64,000 nucleotides of DNA from G020348385 sp964410125 (GCA_964410125.1 CAYPGQ010000013.1:1-64000), one strand, 5' to 3'; positions 1 to 10,719 are shown, numbered from the stretch's first letter. A program made the numbers and translations. The notes: generated from the letters alone by a model not told the origin.

Positions 1-2937
1 TTTTCTCCCTGGGTGGACATGTGCTCGAGTGTGTAATCATAAATGGCCTTTTTAATCTCTTTTGCTTTTTCCTTGTTGCCTAATTTGTTATAAGAGTAGG
101 CGATCAGATAATCCTGCATTCTTTGGTCCGGTTCATAAGGTTGTCCCGACCCCAGGTTCTCAGGATATGTTTTAGCCTTTTCCAGATGTTGTATGGCCTG
201 TTCATAATTTCGTTTCTGGATGTTTTCCAAGCCGAGATTAACATGACAGCGCACAAAAATCCTGTGCACATCGCTTGCCCCTTCAAAGGGAAGGATTTCC
301 AATTTTTCCAGAATATCAGCTGCCTCTGCGTTCCGTTCATTCCCGATTAAGGCCCGTACCAGATCGACCTTAAGCACGTCTTCCTTCGGGAAAAGGCGGG
401 TCGCTTCCAATGCTGCTTCCAAGGCTTTTTCTGGCATGGCCTGTTCGCTGCAAAAATCGATCAGAGTGTGCCATGTTTTCCAGCTCTTTGGATCAATCTT
501 CACTGCTTGTTCAAAATCGACTTGCGACTGTTGAAGGTCGACATTTTTGTAAAAATGGCCTCTGGCAAGATAAAAAGGCATAAAACCTGGCTGACTATTG
601 CAGGCGTCGAAATACTCGCGGGCCTCTGGAACTCTTCCCTTGCTCCACAAAATCAGTGCCAGATAGTACTTGGCTTTCCAGTCTTGGGGATTGCTTTGAG
701 AAGCCCATCGGAATACAGGTATGGACTCCTCTCGATAAGGGAAAACTAACCAGGGGGAATGTTTCTGGGCTTTATCGAGATACATCCGGCTTTTCTCAGG
801 ATCCTCTTCCCTAAAAAGATAGGACATCCAATAACAACTCGTGGGATAATCGGAGATAAATTCAAACAATTGTATAGCTTGTTGGATCATTTCAAGCTTG
901 ATGTAATGGAGGGCAAGTTCGATATAGGTTTCATTCGGCAGCTCATTCCGGATCATGTTGCGGAAACTCTCCAAATTGCTTTGACTCGGCGAAACAAGAT
1001 AGAGCTCGTACCGGGCAAGATGATTGAGTGGGTCGATTTCCAGGATCTTTCGGAGCACCTTTTGGGCATTGTATGGCCGCGAGTTTAGGCGAGAGATCGC
1101 TGATTCGAGGAGCATGGCATTGATGTTGTAGGCGTTGTAGTCCAGGGCTTTTTGTAGATAATTCCAGGATAGCTCGTAGTCTTTTTCCAAAAAGTAGATC
1201 TCTGCCATCTGGGCGTATGCACTGGAGCGGTACTGGAGCGAACGAGCTGCCCAGCCCAAAGTTTCCTTAGCATCTGTCAAATTTCCCAAACGCCGCGAAA
1301 TGATCCCGCACACATAGTTTGCCTCTGGATCGTACATTTCATTCAGCAATGCCCTGTGGGCGTAAAACTTGGCAGTTTCGTACTCCCCTCTCCGGCAGTA
1401 AAGCTCTGCAATGCGGCACAGGGCTCGTGTGTGGAGAGGTTCCTTTTCCAGACACAGCAAATAGCTTTCCAAGGCGGAATAATAATTCCTCTCTTGCTCG
1501 AAACGCTTGGCCAGCAGATACCTTCCTTCCCCGGTTTCTGTATCATAGGAGTGAAACCGGATCGGTCGCTCCAGGTCATTGGCTTCAGGATCGCTGGAAT
1601 AGAACAGACTATTTGCAACCTTGATAGCCAATGTCTGATCCTTAATCCAGTCCACAGGAACCTTTTTTTCATAGATTTCTGCCGGATTTAAAGCCAAGGT
1701 CTCTCGAAAGATTTCCTTTCCCCCATAAGTTACCACTATGGATTTTTCTATTTTTTGTAGTGGAAACAATCCGATCTTCACAGAATCCTGAGCGTGTTCG
1801 ACATTGAGTACACCTAAAGGAGAGGCTTTGACCATGGGCCCGATATCTTTATAAGGGAACCAGATTTCTCTCCAATTGTCGGCTGTGTACGGAAGGAACA
1901 GTGAATGGTCGCTCTGATTGAGATATCTGCCCGCCTGTGGCTCGCTGTACTGACCATCTGCATCTGTCAAGAGATCCTCCCAGATCATCCCTTGCCGAGA
2001 AAGACCCCAAATCCACATTTTATGGCCAGGTACATCATCATACAAGGCCCAGTGACCGAATCCGAACTTGGTATCGTGCCAGTAGCCCCCAAAAAAATTC
2101 TCGTACTCTCCGACAGTGAAATAACTTTTATAAGATCCAAAATCATTATTCCTGTACCAGGAAAGATCCCGACCCTCCTCGTCCACAGGCCAGGACCTGA
2201 GAGGCACATTGTAATTATGGCCAATATGATGAATGCCGGGAAAGATGTATTGCAGGTCTTCGGTGGTTTTTACAGCCGCATTCATCCAGGAATAATAAGA
2301 TTGATGGTAGGGAGAAGGATTGTACCAGAAGGCCTGAGTTTCGAAATAGGCCTTGTCCTTCGGGAGATGGATGGTCACACTCCAGCGGGTGCGTGACGGC
2401 AAGTCCATGGCTCCCACAACACAGCTGGCACTTCCATCCGGATTTTCCCGTATCAGATAATCTACAGGTGTGGCCGTGGAGGGCGTGTGCCCGACGATGC
2501 CAAAATTGAACTCTATCCCTCCTGAAGTCCAGGGGCCTCGCAAGGCAATCTCACGAAATTTCATCACATGGTTGGTGTAGATGAATTCGTTCCCGGTAGA
2601 TTTTTCAGTAGCTCCCCAGACTTTGCCTCCAACCTCAGGAAGCACAGAAACAGACACATAAGGATTCTCCATCCTTATAACCTTCCATTCTTTATCGATG
2701 GGCGTTTTGCTGAATTTATCGAAGAAAAAATATGGATAAATCCGGGCTCCCCTCCCCCAAAGACTGGATCTTGTAAGGATGGGAACTGGATCTGGTTCAG
2801 AAAAGGGATAGGTCTTTATGGTTTCAATCCGCTCTTCAATCGTTGCCTTATCAGAAGGAACACAATCCATCGTGAAGAGAAAAATCATGGTGATGAAAAT
2901 CAGAAAAAAGACCCTATTCATCTTACAAACTTCCATA
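1..2937 (-). CDS. DUF5107 domain protein with C-terminal TPR repeats, partial, apparent N-terminal frameshift
   Basis: The reading frame runs open from an ATG at 2870 to the left edge (about 956 codons), so the C-terminus lies outside the window. The first third matches the DUF5107 family as I remember it: segments such as NPYVSVSVLPEVGGKVWGA and GGIEFNFGIVGHTP, rich in Trp and Tyr, suggest a carbohydrate-active beta-sandwich protein of unproven function. From about residue 420 on it consists of helical TPR-like repeats. The sequence upstream of 2870 encodes a good secretion signal in another frame: an ATG at 2937 with GGAG five bases before it gives MEVCKMNRVFFLIFITMIF. It joins the main frame only if one T of the T6 run at 2880-2885 is removed. 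Either this is a sequencing error or the gene is shifted. The gene follows tldE by 12 bp and is probably co-transcribed. Confidence 0.75.
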
Positions 2938-2949
2938 AAAGCTCCGGCG

Positions 2950-4284
2950 TTATTCGCCGCCGATCAGAATGGATTTGATCCGGAATGTGGGGGCTGTGAA
3001 GCTTCGATTCAAGTCCAGGTCATTCCCGACCATGTCTATCGCATTCAGCATCTCGAACGCGGTTCCCGCGATCGTCAATCCTTTGACCGGAAAAGCGATT
3101 TTTCCCTTTTCGATCCAAAAACCCGATGCTCCACCGCTGAAGTTCCCGTTGACAGCGATAATCCCATATCCTGTGACTCCTCTGAGATATATTCCTTTTT
3201 TGGTTGCTTTGATGATATCTTCAGGATCGTCCGTTCCAGCCTCCATAAAGAAATTGTGTGCCCCAATGCCAGGAAGGCTCCGGAACCCGCCTCGGGAGGC
3301 ATTGCCTGTGCTTTGCACACCTGCCCTTTTCGCCACGATGGTGTTATACATGAATCCCTTTAACACGCCCTTATCGATGATCGTTCTCTTTTGTGTCGGC
3401 ACCCCTTCCCCATCGAAGGGTTTACTGGCCAGGCCTTTGGACCGGGTTCCGTCATCGATGATCGTAACCAGATCAGACGCAATCTTCTGGCCCATCTTAT
3501 CTGCCAGAAAACTGGCTCCTTGAAGAACACGTTCTCCGTTTACAGCAGCCAGAATTCCTCCCAGCACCGAACGCGCAACGTCTGGATCAAAAATCACATC
3601 GGCTTTTTGTGTCTTGACCATCCTTGGATCCAGCATTTCATACGCATCTCGGGCAGCTTTTTCGGCAACCTCCTCTGGATTCTTGAGTTCCTGAAAATAC
3701 CGCCTCGAGCAATTTTCCCCACCGGATGATTTCTGATCTCCCTTCTCTGCCACCACATAAACCCCAAAAGAACATGCAGTCTCACGATAAGATTTTGACA
3801 ACCCGTTTGAATTGGCCAAGTATACCTCAGCCTCACCTTCATTGTATCCGGATCCTGCACTCTTAGTGATACGGGAATCCTTCATGGCCAATTTTTCGAC
3901 TTGTTTGGCCAATTCGATCTTTTGGTCCATGGAGATCTGAGCGATCTGAGGGTCATACAGGCCTGAAACATCTGCTAGGCCTTTGTCATCCGGAAGAACG
4001 TTGTTTTCATCGGCTGTCGTGTTCGCTGCAAATCCTATAGCTTTGTCTATGGCATTTTCCAATGCACTTTCCGATAAATCATTGCAGCTGGCAAACGCCA
4101 TCCGTCCCCCGACAAACACTCTGAAACCCACGCCGTGGGAGGCCGCCTCTTGGACGGTCTCGATTTCTCCGTTACGGACTTCGATCTGCAAGTTCCGGCC
4201 GTTTTCCAGATATACCTCAGCTTGATCCGCTCCTTTATCCAAACATCCTTTCACCAATTTTTTTGTTAAAGCTATATAATCCAT
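2950..4284 (-). CDS. pmbA: TldE/PmbA-like metalloprotease subunit
   Basis: 444 residues, the usual size for the TldD/PmbA family. In E. coli TldD and TldE form a heterodimeric protease that trims peptides such as microcin B17 precursor and unfolded antitoxin. This copy lacks the HExxxH zinc motif, as expected for the TldE (PmbA) partner. The C-terminal half has the family pattern: DKMGQKIASD, the KPFDGEG block, and SGGASGFWIEKGKI. An ATG at 4284 with AGGAG six bases upstream is preferred over an upstream start that would overlap tldD. It lies 28 bp after tldD, so the pair is one transcription unit. No signal peptide is visible, unlike its TldD partner here. Confidence 0.88.
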   Translation of the reverse strand: MDYIALTKKLVKGCLDKGADQAEVYLENGRNLQIEVRNGEIETVQEAASHGVGFRVFVGGRMAFASCNDLSESALENAIDKAIGFAANTTADENNVLPDDKGLADVSGLYDPQIAQISMDQKIELAKQVEKLAMKDSRITKSAGSGYNEGEAEVYLANSNGLSKSYRETACSFGVYVVAEKGDQKSSGGENCSRRYFQELKNPEEVAEKAARDAYEMLDPRMVKTQKADVIFDPDVARSVLGGILAAVNGERVLQGASFLADKMGQKIASDLVTIIDDGTRSKGLASKPFDGEGVPTQKRTIIDKGVLKGFMYNTIVAKRAGVQSTGNASRGGFRSLPGIGAHNFFMEAGTDDPEDIIKATKKGIYLRGVTGYGIIAVNGNFSGGASGFWIEKGKIAFPVKGLTIAGTAFEMLNAIDMVGNDLDLNRSFTAPTFRIKSILIGGE

Positions 4285-4312
4285 GACTATCTCCTTTTTT
4301 CGCTCCGGTCTA

Positions 4313-5851
4313 TCAGCGGGCCCGGCTTCCGCCCACATTGATGCCCCGGATCCTGACAGTGGGCTGTCCGGCCGACACTTCGGCCATTTGCCCCTTACCG
4401 CAAATCCCAGGACCAAAAGCAAGGTCTTCTCCCACAGCATCGATGTTGGAGATGATATCTAAACAATTGCCGATCAATGTGGCTCCTTTGACAGGTGTCG
4501 TCATTTTTCCATTTTCGACGAGGTAGGCTTCCCGACAAGTGAAATTGAACACTCCCGTGGTCGGATTTACACTTCCACCACTGAGGCTTTGCACGTATAT
4601 GCCGCTCTTTGTCGAAGCAAGAATGTCTTCAGGCTTATCTGTTCCCTTATCGATGTACGTGTTTGTCATCCGCGGGATGGGAAGGTGGCGGAAACTCTCG
4701 CGCCGTCCATTCCCCGTGCGTTCCATGTTCAGCTGCTTAGCCGAAAGGATATCGGTCATATATTTTTCGAGCACACCTTTGTTGATCAAGACATTTTTCT
4801 TCATCTGGGTACCCTCGTCATCAAAATTCGTCGTGCCCCTGAAATTGGGAAGACTGCCGTCATCAACCATGGTAAACACATCGCTGGCCACCTTTTGTCC
4901 CAATTTTCCTGTGAAAACACCGATTTTTTTGGCGATGCTGTCTCCCTCCAATGGATGTCCCACAGCTTCATGGACAAGAACGCCGCCCCAGCCGTTTTGC
5001 ATGACAACATCCATCTTTCCGGCAGGACAGTCTGTTGCTTCGAGCATAACGATGGATTCGCGAGCGCATGTCCGGGCAACTTCCTCTGGAGTCACCACAT
5101 CAAACATCTCAAAACCCGAATGTTTGCTCAATCTCTCTCGGCCCATATGCCGCGTGTTATTTCCGACCCCTAGTGCTTGTACGATGAAAAACATCAGAGG
5201 CAGCTCATCGCTCAACAGAAGCCCCTCGCTGTTGGCAATGGTCCTTCCCCGCACCTCATCGTAATAGCTGATAAAGGCCATCTTTATTTTCGGGTCATAA
5301 TCCAATGCAGCCTGGTTTGCCCGCTGCATAACCTCCAGCCGTTTCTCATCGGCAATTTCTTCGAGAGAAAGATTTACGGTGATATAGGACTCCCGATTCT
5401 GCTCTTTTACATCCACAGGGGGAACTTTTTCCGTTCCACGGGCAACATAGGATGCCACTTCCGCTGCATTAATCAGGGTTTCTTCAGTGATGTCATCGGT
5501 GTAGGCAAACCCGGTTTTATCGCCAGAAATGACTCTCACTCCAGCCCCTTGGTTGATACCAAACACCGCGTTCTTGAATTTGGATTCCTCCATGATGATA
5601 TTCCGTGAAATCCTGTTTTCCACATAAACATCAGCGAATTCTCCCCCCTTTTCAAGGGCTTTCTGGATCGTTCGGTTATAAATCTGAGGATCCAATTCCA
5701 ATTTTGCTCCCACTGAAGTTGCTTTTTTACAGGAAATAAGCTGCGTCAAAAGAGCGGGCGTCGCAGCCATCGCTATTCCTCCCTTCAGACTCATCTGGAG
5801 GAATTTCCTGCGAGGGATGTCCTCCGCAAAATACTTTTTAATAATTTTCAT
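4313..5851 (-). CDS. tldD: TldD-like zinc metalloprotease with Tat lipoprotein signal
   Basis: 512 residues. The catalytic zinc motif HEAVGH starts near residue 294. The C-terminal ICGKGQ segment probably supplies the cysteine ligand known in TldD. The family features DDEGTQMKKN and GVFNFTCREAYLVENG are present. The N-terminus is unusual for TldD: PRRKFLQ followed by a hydrophobic stretch and LISC at about residue 42 reads as a twin-arginine signal with a lipobox, so the protein may be exported folded and lipid-anchored. E. coli TldD is cytosolic. The ATG at 5851 has GAGG six bases upstream; a GTG four codons earlier is the alternative. It is the first gene of the tldD-pmbA unit, with a sigma-70-like promoter at 5922-5951. 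Confidence 0.9.
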   Translation of the reverse strand: MKIIKKYFAEDIPRRKFLQMSLKGGIAMAATPALLTQLISCKKATSVGAKLELDPQIYNRTIQKALEKGGEFADVYVENRISRNIIMEESKFKNAVFGINQGAGVRVISGDKTGFAYTDDITEETLINAAEVASYVARGTEKVPPVDVKEQNRESYITVNLSLEEIADEKRLEVMQRANQAALDYDPKIKMAFISYYDEVRGRTIANSEGLLLSDELPLMFFIVQALGVGNNTRHMGRERLSKHSGFEMFDVVTPEEVARTCARESIVMLEATDCPAGKMDVVMQNGWGGVLVHEAVGHPLEGDSIAKKIGVFTGKLGQKVASDVFTMVDDGSLPNFRGTTNFDDEGTQMKKNVLINKGVLEKYMTDILSAKQLNMERTGNGRRESFRHLPIPRMTNTYIDKGTDKPEDILASTKSGIYVQSLSGGSVNPTTGVFNFTCREAYLVENGKMTTPVKGATLIGNCLDIISNIDAVGEDLAFGPGICGKGQMAEVSAGQPTVRIRGINVGGSRAR

Positions 5852-5921
5852 GTTTGACCTCACTCAATTTTTTTCCTAGACAACGCATAGGTATAGCATT
5901 TATTTTTATGAAGAATGGATT

Positions 5922-5951
5922 ATTATATTCTAGAGATTTATTAAAAGTAAA
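5922..5951 (-). promoter_or_regulatory. sigma-70-like promoter for tldD-pmbA
   Basis: Read on the minus strand, TTTACT (5951-5946), an 18-bp spacer and a perfect TATAAT (5927-5922) lie about 70 bp upstream of the tldD start. This is in the 136-bp gap between the TolC gene and tldD, so the peptidase pair can be transcribed separately from the upstream permease operon. Confidence 0.5.
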
Positions 5952-5987
5952 ATGATAAAGATTGTAGGAGGATCAAAAATTGCAGGT

Positions 5988-7550
5988 CTAATCCAATGAG
6001 GACCAGATCTCGGTCATTTTAATGTTCTTTTTCTCCAAGGTCATCCCCAGTGCTCTGTCTAAAGCCGCCAGAGAAAGATTGTAGTCTATGACAGCCCTTA
6101 GCTCAGAACTCTGGGCATTGGCCAGGTCTCTCTGGTGGAGGAGAACCTCATAGTTCGTCGCCAATCCCACTTTCAGTTTTTTCTGTTCGGCTTCAAGCTT
6201 TTCCTGTGCCAGCTCTCTTGCAAGTTTATATGCCTGTACCTGCTTATAATTTGTCTGCACATCCCGGACAGCATTGCGGATTTCCAGAAATGCCTGTTGT
6301 TCTTGATTCTGCAGGTTGACATGTGCTTGCTTGAGGCTAACTTTGGCTTGAGCATATTGCGCGCGTGTAACGATCGAGGTTATCGGGATGGACAGGGTTA
6401 AACCCAAGGTCCAGTTCTTGTATTTGAATTTGAAGGCATCTCTCATCGCATCTGAGGATTTACCTGGAATTGTGTCGATGACATTCCCGGTGAGCGGATT
6501 GTTATCCTCATAGATAAGCTGAGTTCCTGATAAACCAGGGCTCCAGTAAGAGACCTGTAAATTGAGATCTGGCAGGAGTTGGTTTTTGGCATACCCTAAA
6601 TCCAGATCTTTGTTTTTTAGATCTGTCCGAATGGCTTGAAGGTCAGGTCTCATTTGCAGGCCCACAGACAGCGCCTCCTCCAGGCTGACATCCCTTTCTT
6701 CGAATGTGGGCGTATCTGTCGGTAATATTCTCGTCAGATCTATATCTTTTTTAGAAGAAAGATTCAGTATTGTTTTTAGTTGATCCTGCGTACTCTTTAT
6801 CAACGCCTCTGCTTGGAGGATATCTGCTTCTCTCCTCGCAACTTCGGACTTGGCGCTCAAAACTTCGATCGGCGCCAGCATGCCGACTTCCACCTCTCTT
6901 GTGTTTTTTGCCAGCAAATCCTGGGCCAGTTTCAAAGACTGCTGCATCACTTTGAATTGTTCAATACTGCCGACATAATTCCAATAAGCTTCCTCTACAT
7001 TGTAAATGGTGTCCAGAAGTGTCTGTTTTAACTGAATTTCTGAAATGGCTGTGTTATTCTTGGCGATGATGATTTCCCTTTGGCTTACTTTAAATCCAAA
7101 ATCTTTCAATAGGGGTTGTGTAAAATTAAAACGAATCCGGCTTTCAAACCTGGGATTGATAGTCTGGAAATTCGCCGTTGTTTCAATTTCATAAGAATAC
7201 AAAGTTAATTGGAAATTTCCACCTGTGGGGATTTCTTGTGTGAGTTGACCGTAATAGTCTTTAAACTGTTGTTGAACCTGATCGGCCGCATCGATCCAGG
7301 AAAAGGAAGGTTGATTTGTTTCTTGCTTGTCGAATCCAAGGTTTAGACTTGGCACAAATTTTTCTTTTGCTTGAGTAACAGATATGTCAGCCAGTTGGGG
7401 ATTAAACACTTCCACAGCCAGGCCAAGGTTGTTTTTCAAGGCCCCCACGATACAGTCATCAAGAGACAGCTGTTTTTCTGTCTGTTGACCCCACAGGGTT
7501 GTGGCAAAAGCCAAAACCAATAGAATATTCACGAGTTTCATCTTTTTCAT
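5988..7550 (-). CDS. TolC-family outer membrane efflux protein
   Basis: 520 residues with an N-terminal Sec signal (MKKMKLVNILLVLAFATTLWG, then QQ). The body has the two long alpha-helical, Gln/Ala/Leu-rich outer membrane efflux repeats of TolC proteins, with NPRFESRIRFNFTQPLLKDFG and RAQYAQAKVSLKQAHVNLQNQE as recognisable segments. It would form the outer membrane channel of a tripartite pump. The start is the ATG at 7550 with GGAGG seven bases upstream. It is the last gene of the operon that begins near 18273, lying 34 bp after the ABC ATPase gene. The operon has no HlyD adaptor of its own; the nearest is at 38610-39863. Confidence 0.9.
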   Translation of the reverse strand: MKKMKLVNILLVLAFATTLWGQQTEKQLSLDDCIVGALKNNLGLAVEVFNPQLADISVTQAKEKFVPSLNLGFDKQETNQPSFSWIDAADQVQQQFKDYYGQLTQEIPTGGNFQLTLYSYEIETTANFQTINPRFESRIRFNFTQPLLKDFGFKVSQREIIIAKNNTAISEIQLKQTLLDTIYNVEEAYWNYVGSIEQFKVMQQSLKLAQDLLAKNTREVEVGMLAPIEVLSAKSEVARREADILQAEALIKSTQDQLKTILNLSSKKDIDLTRILPTDTPTFEERDVSLEEALSVGLQMRPDLQAIRTDLKNKDLDLGYAKNQLLPDLNLQVSYWSPGLSGTQLIYEDNNPLTGNVIDTIPGKSSDAMRDAFKFKYKNWTLGLTLSIPITSIVTRAQYAQAKVSLKQAHVNLQNQEQQAFLEIRNAVRDVQTNYKQVQAYKLARELAQEKLEAEQKKLKVGLATNYEVLLHQRDLANAQSSELRAVIDYNLSLAALDRALGMTLEKKNIKMTEIWSSLD

Positions 7551-7584
7551 CGTTTTTCCTCCGAGGGACAATTTTATCGGTTCA

Positions 7585-8250
7585 TCATTTATCCACGATC
7601 CATCCATCGACTAGATTGATGATTCTTCGGCCATAAGAAGCATTTTTTTCCGAATGCGTGACTTGAATGATTGTGGTCCCACTCTCGTTCAATTCTTTCA
7701 GAAGATCCATAACCTCTGTCCCCTCTTTAGTGTTCAAATTCCCGGTGGGCTCATCGGCCAAAATTAACTTGGGATTAATGATAATAGCTCTGGCGACAGC
7801 GACTTTTTGTTGCTGACCACCGGATAATTGGTTGGGGAAGAGATTTTTCTTGGCTACCATGTTAAACTGGTCGAGCATTTCGGCTATCTTGCCTTTTCGT
7901 TCAGAGCCCTTGACTTTTTTGTACAAAAGCGGTGTTTCTAGATTCTCGAAGACAGTAAGGTCATCGATAAGGTGATAGCTCTGAAAGACAAATCCGATAT
8001 GATTTTTGTGAAGGTCGGATAGCTGCCTTTCGCTCAGTCTGTGCACGGGTTTGTCGTAGAAAAAATACTCTCCGTTGGAGGGCGAATCCAACATGCCCAG
8101 CATGTGCAATAATGTGGATTTGCCTGCACCGGAAGGCCCCATGATAGTCAAAAACTCCCCTTCCTCCACATTCAGGTTGATGTTTCGTAGGACGAAGGTT
8201 TTGATAAAACCTGACGAATAGAACTTTGTGATGTCTTTCATCTTTATCAT
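7585..8250 (-). CDS. MacB/LolD-type ABC transporter ATPase
   Basis: 221 residues. Walker A is GPSGAGKS (residues 38-45), the signature is LSGGQQQKVAVARA, Walker B is LILADEPTGN, and the H-loop is in TTIIQVTHS. This is the MacB/LolD/FtsE subfamily, which drives extracytoplasmic mechanotransmission permeases and not classical transport. The ATG at 8250 has GGAG six bases upstream; a TTG four codons earlier is less likely. It is the only ATPase in an operon with four large permeases, so it probably serves several of them. Confidence 0.93.
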   Translation of the reverse strand: MIKMKDITKFYSSGFIKTFVLRNINLNVEEGEFLTIMGPSGAGKSTLLHMLGMLDSPSNGEYFFYDKPVHRLSERQLSDLHKNHIGFVFQSYHLIDDLTVFENLETPLLYKKVKGSERKGKIAEMLDQFNMVAKKNLFPNQLSGGQQQKVAVARAIIINPKLILADEPTGNLNTKEGTEVMDLLKELNESGTTIIQVTHSEKNASYGRRIINLVDGWIVDK

Positions 8251-8307
8251 GTCAATCTCCAATCTTGAGTTAATCTCGACTATTTTACCGTGAATAGCTT
8301 TTTTATT

Positions 8308-10716
8308 CTATTCATATCTCAAGGATTCAACAGGATTTGCAAGGGCAGCTTTCGCAGCCTGGAGTCCTACAGTCAACAGGGCAATCGCGGCAGCTATCAC
8401 CGCAGCCAAAAGAAATACTCCAAATTTGATATCTATCCGGAAGGCAAAACTCCGGAGCCAGCGACTCATGGCGTAATAAGCCATTGGCCAGGCAATAATA
8501 TTGGCGAAGATAACAAGTTTTAAAAAATCCATGCTGACCATCCGTGTCAAGCCAGCAACGGATGCACCGAGGACCTTGCGGATGCCGAGCTCCTTTGTGC
8601 GACGGGCAATAGCCAGTGCAGACAATCCAAAAAGACCCAAACAAGAAATGACGATGGCTATAATCGAGGTGGTGCGGATGATCTGTTGCCATCGTTCCTC
8701 CATTCTGTATAACTTGTGAAACTCTTCATCGAGAAAGTAATACATGAACGGGTAATTGGGAGCATTCTTTTTCCAGGTGCTCTCTAAAAGTCCAAGAGTG
8801 CCCGGGATGTCGCCGGCACTGATCTTGACATAGATAAACTCTGGCTGGTTTCGAGGCTCTATATAAAAAATAGCTGGCTTAATCTGATTGTGAAGGGACT
8901 CGAAGTGGAAATCCTTCACGATGCCGACGACTGTCATTGGCTCTTTCCTTCCCATAAAAGTCCTTATTTGCTTGCCGACTGCTGAATCCCAACCCATTTC
9001 CTTGACGAGAGTTTCGTTGACTATGACAGAGTTTTTTGGATCGGATGTGAATTCTCGCGCAAAATCTCTGCCCTCGACAATCTCAAGCCCGATGGTCTCG
9101 AGAAAATCTTGATCGATGAAAAAATAATGGGCAAAAATTTTCGTTTGCTGGCACCTCACGACACTTTCAGTATATGTCCTGTCATTTCCGAGTAATTCAT
9201 TCGACCCAGCTACACTGATAACATTGTCATATGTGACCAACTCATTACGAACCCGATCTACAAGCTGAGTTCCTTGAGGACTGCCCTGTGTGGGCATGAT
9301 GACAACTTGGCCTTCTCGAATTCCCAAGTTACGATTTCTTAAATAATTGAGTTGATTTGTCATGACAAGGGCAGCGATGATCAGAAAAATGGACAGCGTG
9401 AACTGAACAACAACGAGTCCCCGGCTGAATTTGCTTTTCCCACCTATCTTTAGATGGCTTCTCAAAACCTCTACCGGTCGAAATCCAGAAAGGAAAAGAG
9501 CCGGATAGCTTCCTGAAACAAGGCCAACGATAAACATCAAACACACAATCGAAGTCAGCGTCGTCCAATCGGAAAAATAGCCAATAGCAAGTTTTTTACT
9601 TGTGAAGTTATTGAAAGCAGGGAGGAACAATTCGGCAAGCGCTATTCCCATACAGAGAGAGATAAAGCTAAAAAATAAGGATTCACCGAAAAATTGACTC
9701 ATCAATTTCTTCCTGTCGGCTCCCAAAACTTTACGCATCCCGATCTCTCTCAACCGTGTGGCAGAGCGTGCAATAGCGAGGTTCATGTAGTTAATGGCTG
9801 CAATGACAAGTATGAGAAGGGCGATCCCAGCTAAAATATAGGAGTAAAGGGGATTGCTTCCGGCAACATAGGATGAACGCACCTGAGTATTCAAATAGAT
9901 CTTTCTCAGGGGTTGAAGCTCCAGTTGGTAGGCGGACATATCTCCACCGCGATATTTTTTGATAACTTCACCGAGATGCTTTTGGATAAAAGAAGGAAAT
10001 TTGTTTTCCAATCTTGTTTTGCTGGCTCCCCGTTGAAGCTCGACGAAGCTTAAAGTTGTGGATCCTGTCCACTGATTCAATAACTTCTGCGGAGTATAAT
10101 CCTTTACTCGGTCGAAGGAAACCAGAATATCGAATGTGATGCTGGAATTCTGCGGAATGTCCCTAGCTACTCCTGCCACCTTGAAATCAAAAAACCGAGA
10201 GCCCAACTTGATAGAAAGGACTTTTCCCATCGGATCGTCATTCCCAAAATATCTTTTGGCAATTTCCTCTCTTAATACGACAGAGTTCCGGTCATCGAGC
10301 ACGGTTTGGGAATCTCCCTGTAGCAAACGAAAACTGAACATTTTGAAAAAATCAGGATCCGCCAATGTAATGGATTCCCTGGAAGACTGCCCCTGATAAT
10401 TGACCACGTTTCCTATCTTTTTAAATCGGGCCATGTGGACGATCTCTGGGAATTCCTCCTGAAATGCCGGTCCCAACGGCGGTGGAGTCATTGCATGAGG
10501 GGACATGCTGCCATCTTCATTTTTGCTTAAAATGTTTACCCTGTATAATTGGGCTGCTTTCTGATGAAAGCTGTCATGGGTCACCTCATCACGGACGAAC
10601 AAAAAAATCAGAATACAAAAGGCAATGGCAATGGCTAAACCAAAAATGTTGATAAAAGAATACACCTTCTGTTTAAAAAGGTTTCTGGCAGCGATTTTGA
10701 TGTAATTTCTGAACAT
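8308..10716 (-). CDS. Duplicated MacB/FtsX-type ABC permease
   Basis: 802 residues in two tandem halves. Each half has one membrane helix, a periplasmic MacB-PCD-like domain and a three-helix FtsX domain. The first helix is near residues 20-42, and the FtsX blocks are near 285-405 and 675-795. The signature after the first FtsX helix recurs in both halves (LREIGMRKVLGA and TKELGIRKVLGAS). The C-terminus is the family-wide NPVESLRYE. The start codon lies 3 bp after the stop of the 90-residue gene and has no Shine-Dalgarno sequence, so translation is probably coupled. Such permeases usually pair with an ATPase and move no substrate across the inner membrane themselves. The substrate is unknown. 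Confidence 0.88.
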   Translation of the reverse strand: MFRNYIKIAARNLFKQKVYSFINIFGLAIAIAFCILIFLFVRDEVTHDSFHQKAAQLYRVNILSKNEDGSMSPHAMTPPPLGPAFQEEFPEIVHMARFKKIGNVVNYQGQSSRESITLADPDFFKMFSFRLLQGDSQTVLDDRNSVVLREEIAKRYFGNDDPMGKVLSIKLGSRFFDFKVAGVARDIPQNSSITFDILVSFDRVKDYTPQKLLNQWTGSTTLSFVELQRGASKTRLENKFPSFIQKHLGEVIKKYRGGDMSAYQLELQPLRKIYLNTQVRSSYVAGSNPLYSYILAGIALLILVIAAINYMNLAIARSATRLREIGMRKVLGADRKKLMSQFFGESLFFSFISLCMGIALAELFLPAFNNFTSKKLAIGYFSDWTTLTSIVCLMFIVGLVSGSYPALFLSGFRPVEVLRSHLKIGGKSKFSRGLVVVQFTLSIFLIIAALVMTNQLNYLRNRNLGIREGQVVIMPTQGSPQGTQLVDRVRNELVTYDNVISVAGSNELLGNDRTYTESVVRCQQTKIFAHYFFIDQDFLETIGLEIVEGRDFAREFTSDPKNSVIVNETLVKEMGWDSAVGKQIRTFMGRKEPMTVVGIVKDFHFESLHNQIKPAIFYIEPRNQPEFIYVKISAGDIPGTLGLLESTWKKNAPNYPFMYYFLDEEFHKLYRMEERWQQIIRTTSIIAIVISCLGLFGLSALAIARRTKELGIRKVLGASVAGLTRMVSMDFLKLVIFANIIAWPMAYYAMSRWLRSFAFRIDIKFGVFLLAAVIAAAIALLTVGLQAAKAALANPVESLRYE

Positions 10717-10719
10717 GGC

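Noticed and set aside
3075..3523. Several long plus-strand frames over the pmbA and tldD genes
   Set aside because: They mirror strongly conserved minus-strand genes and show no independent start signals.
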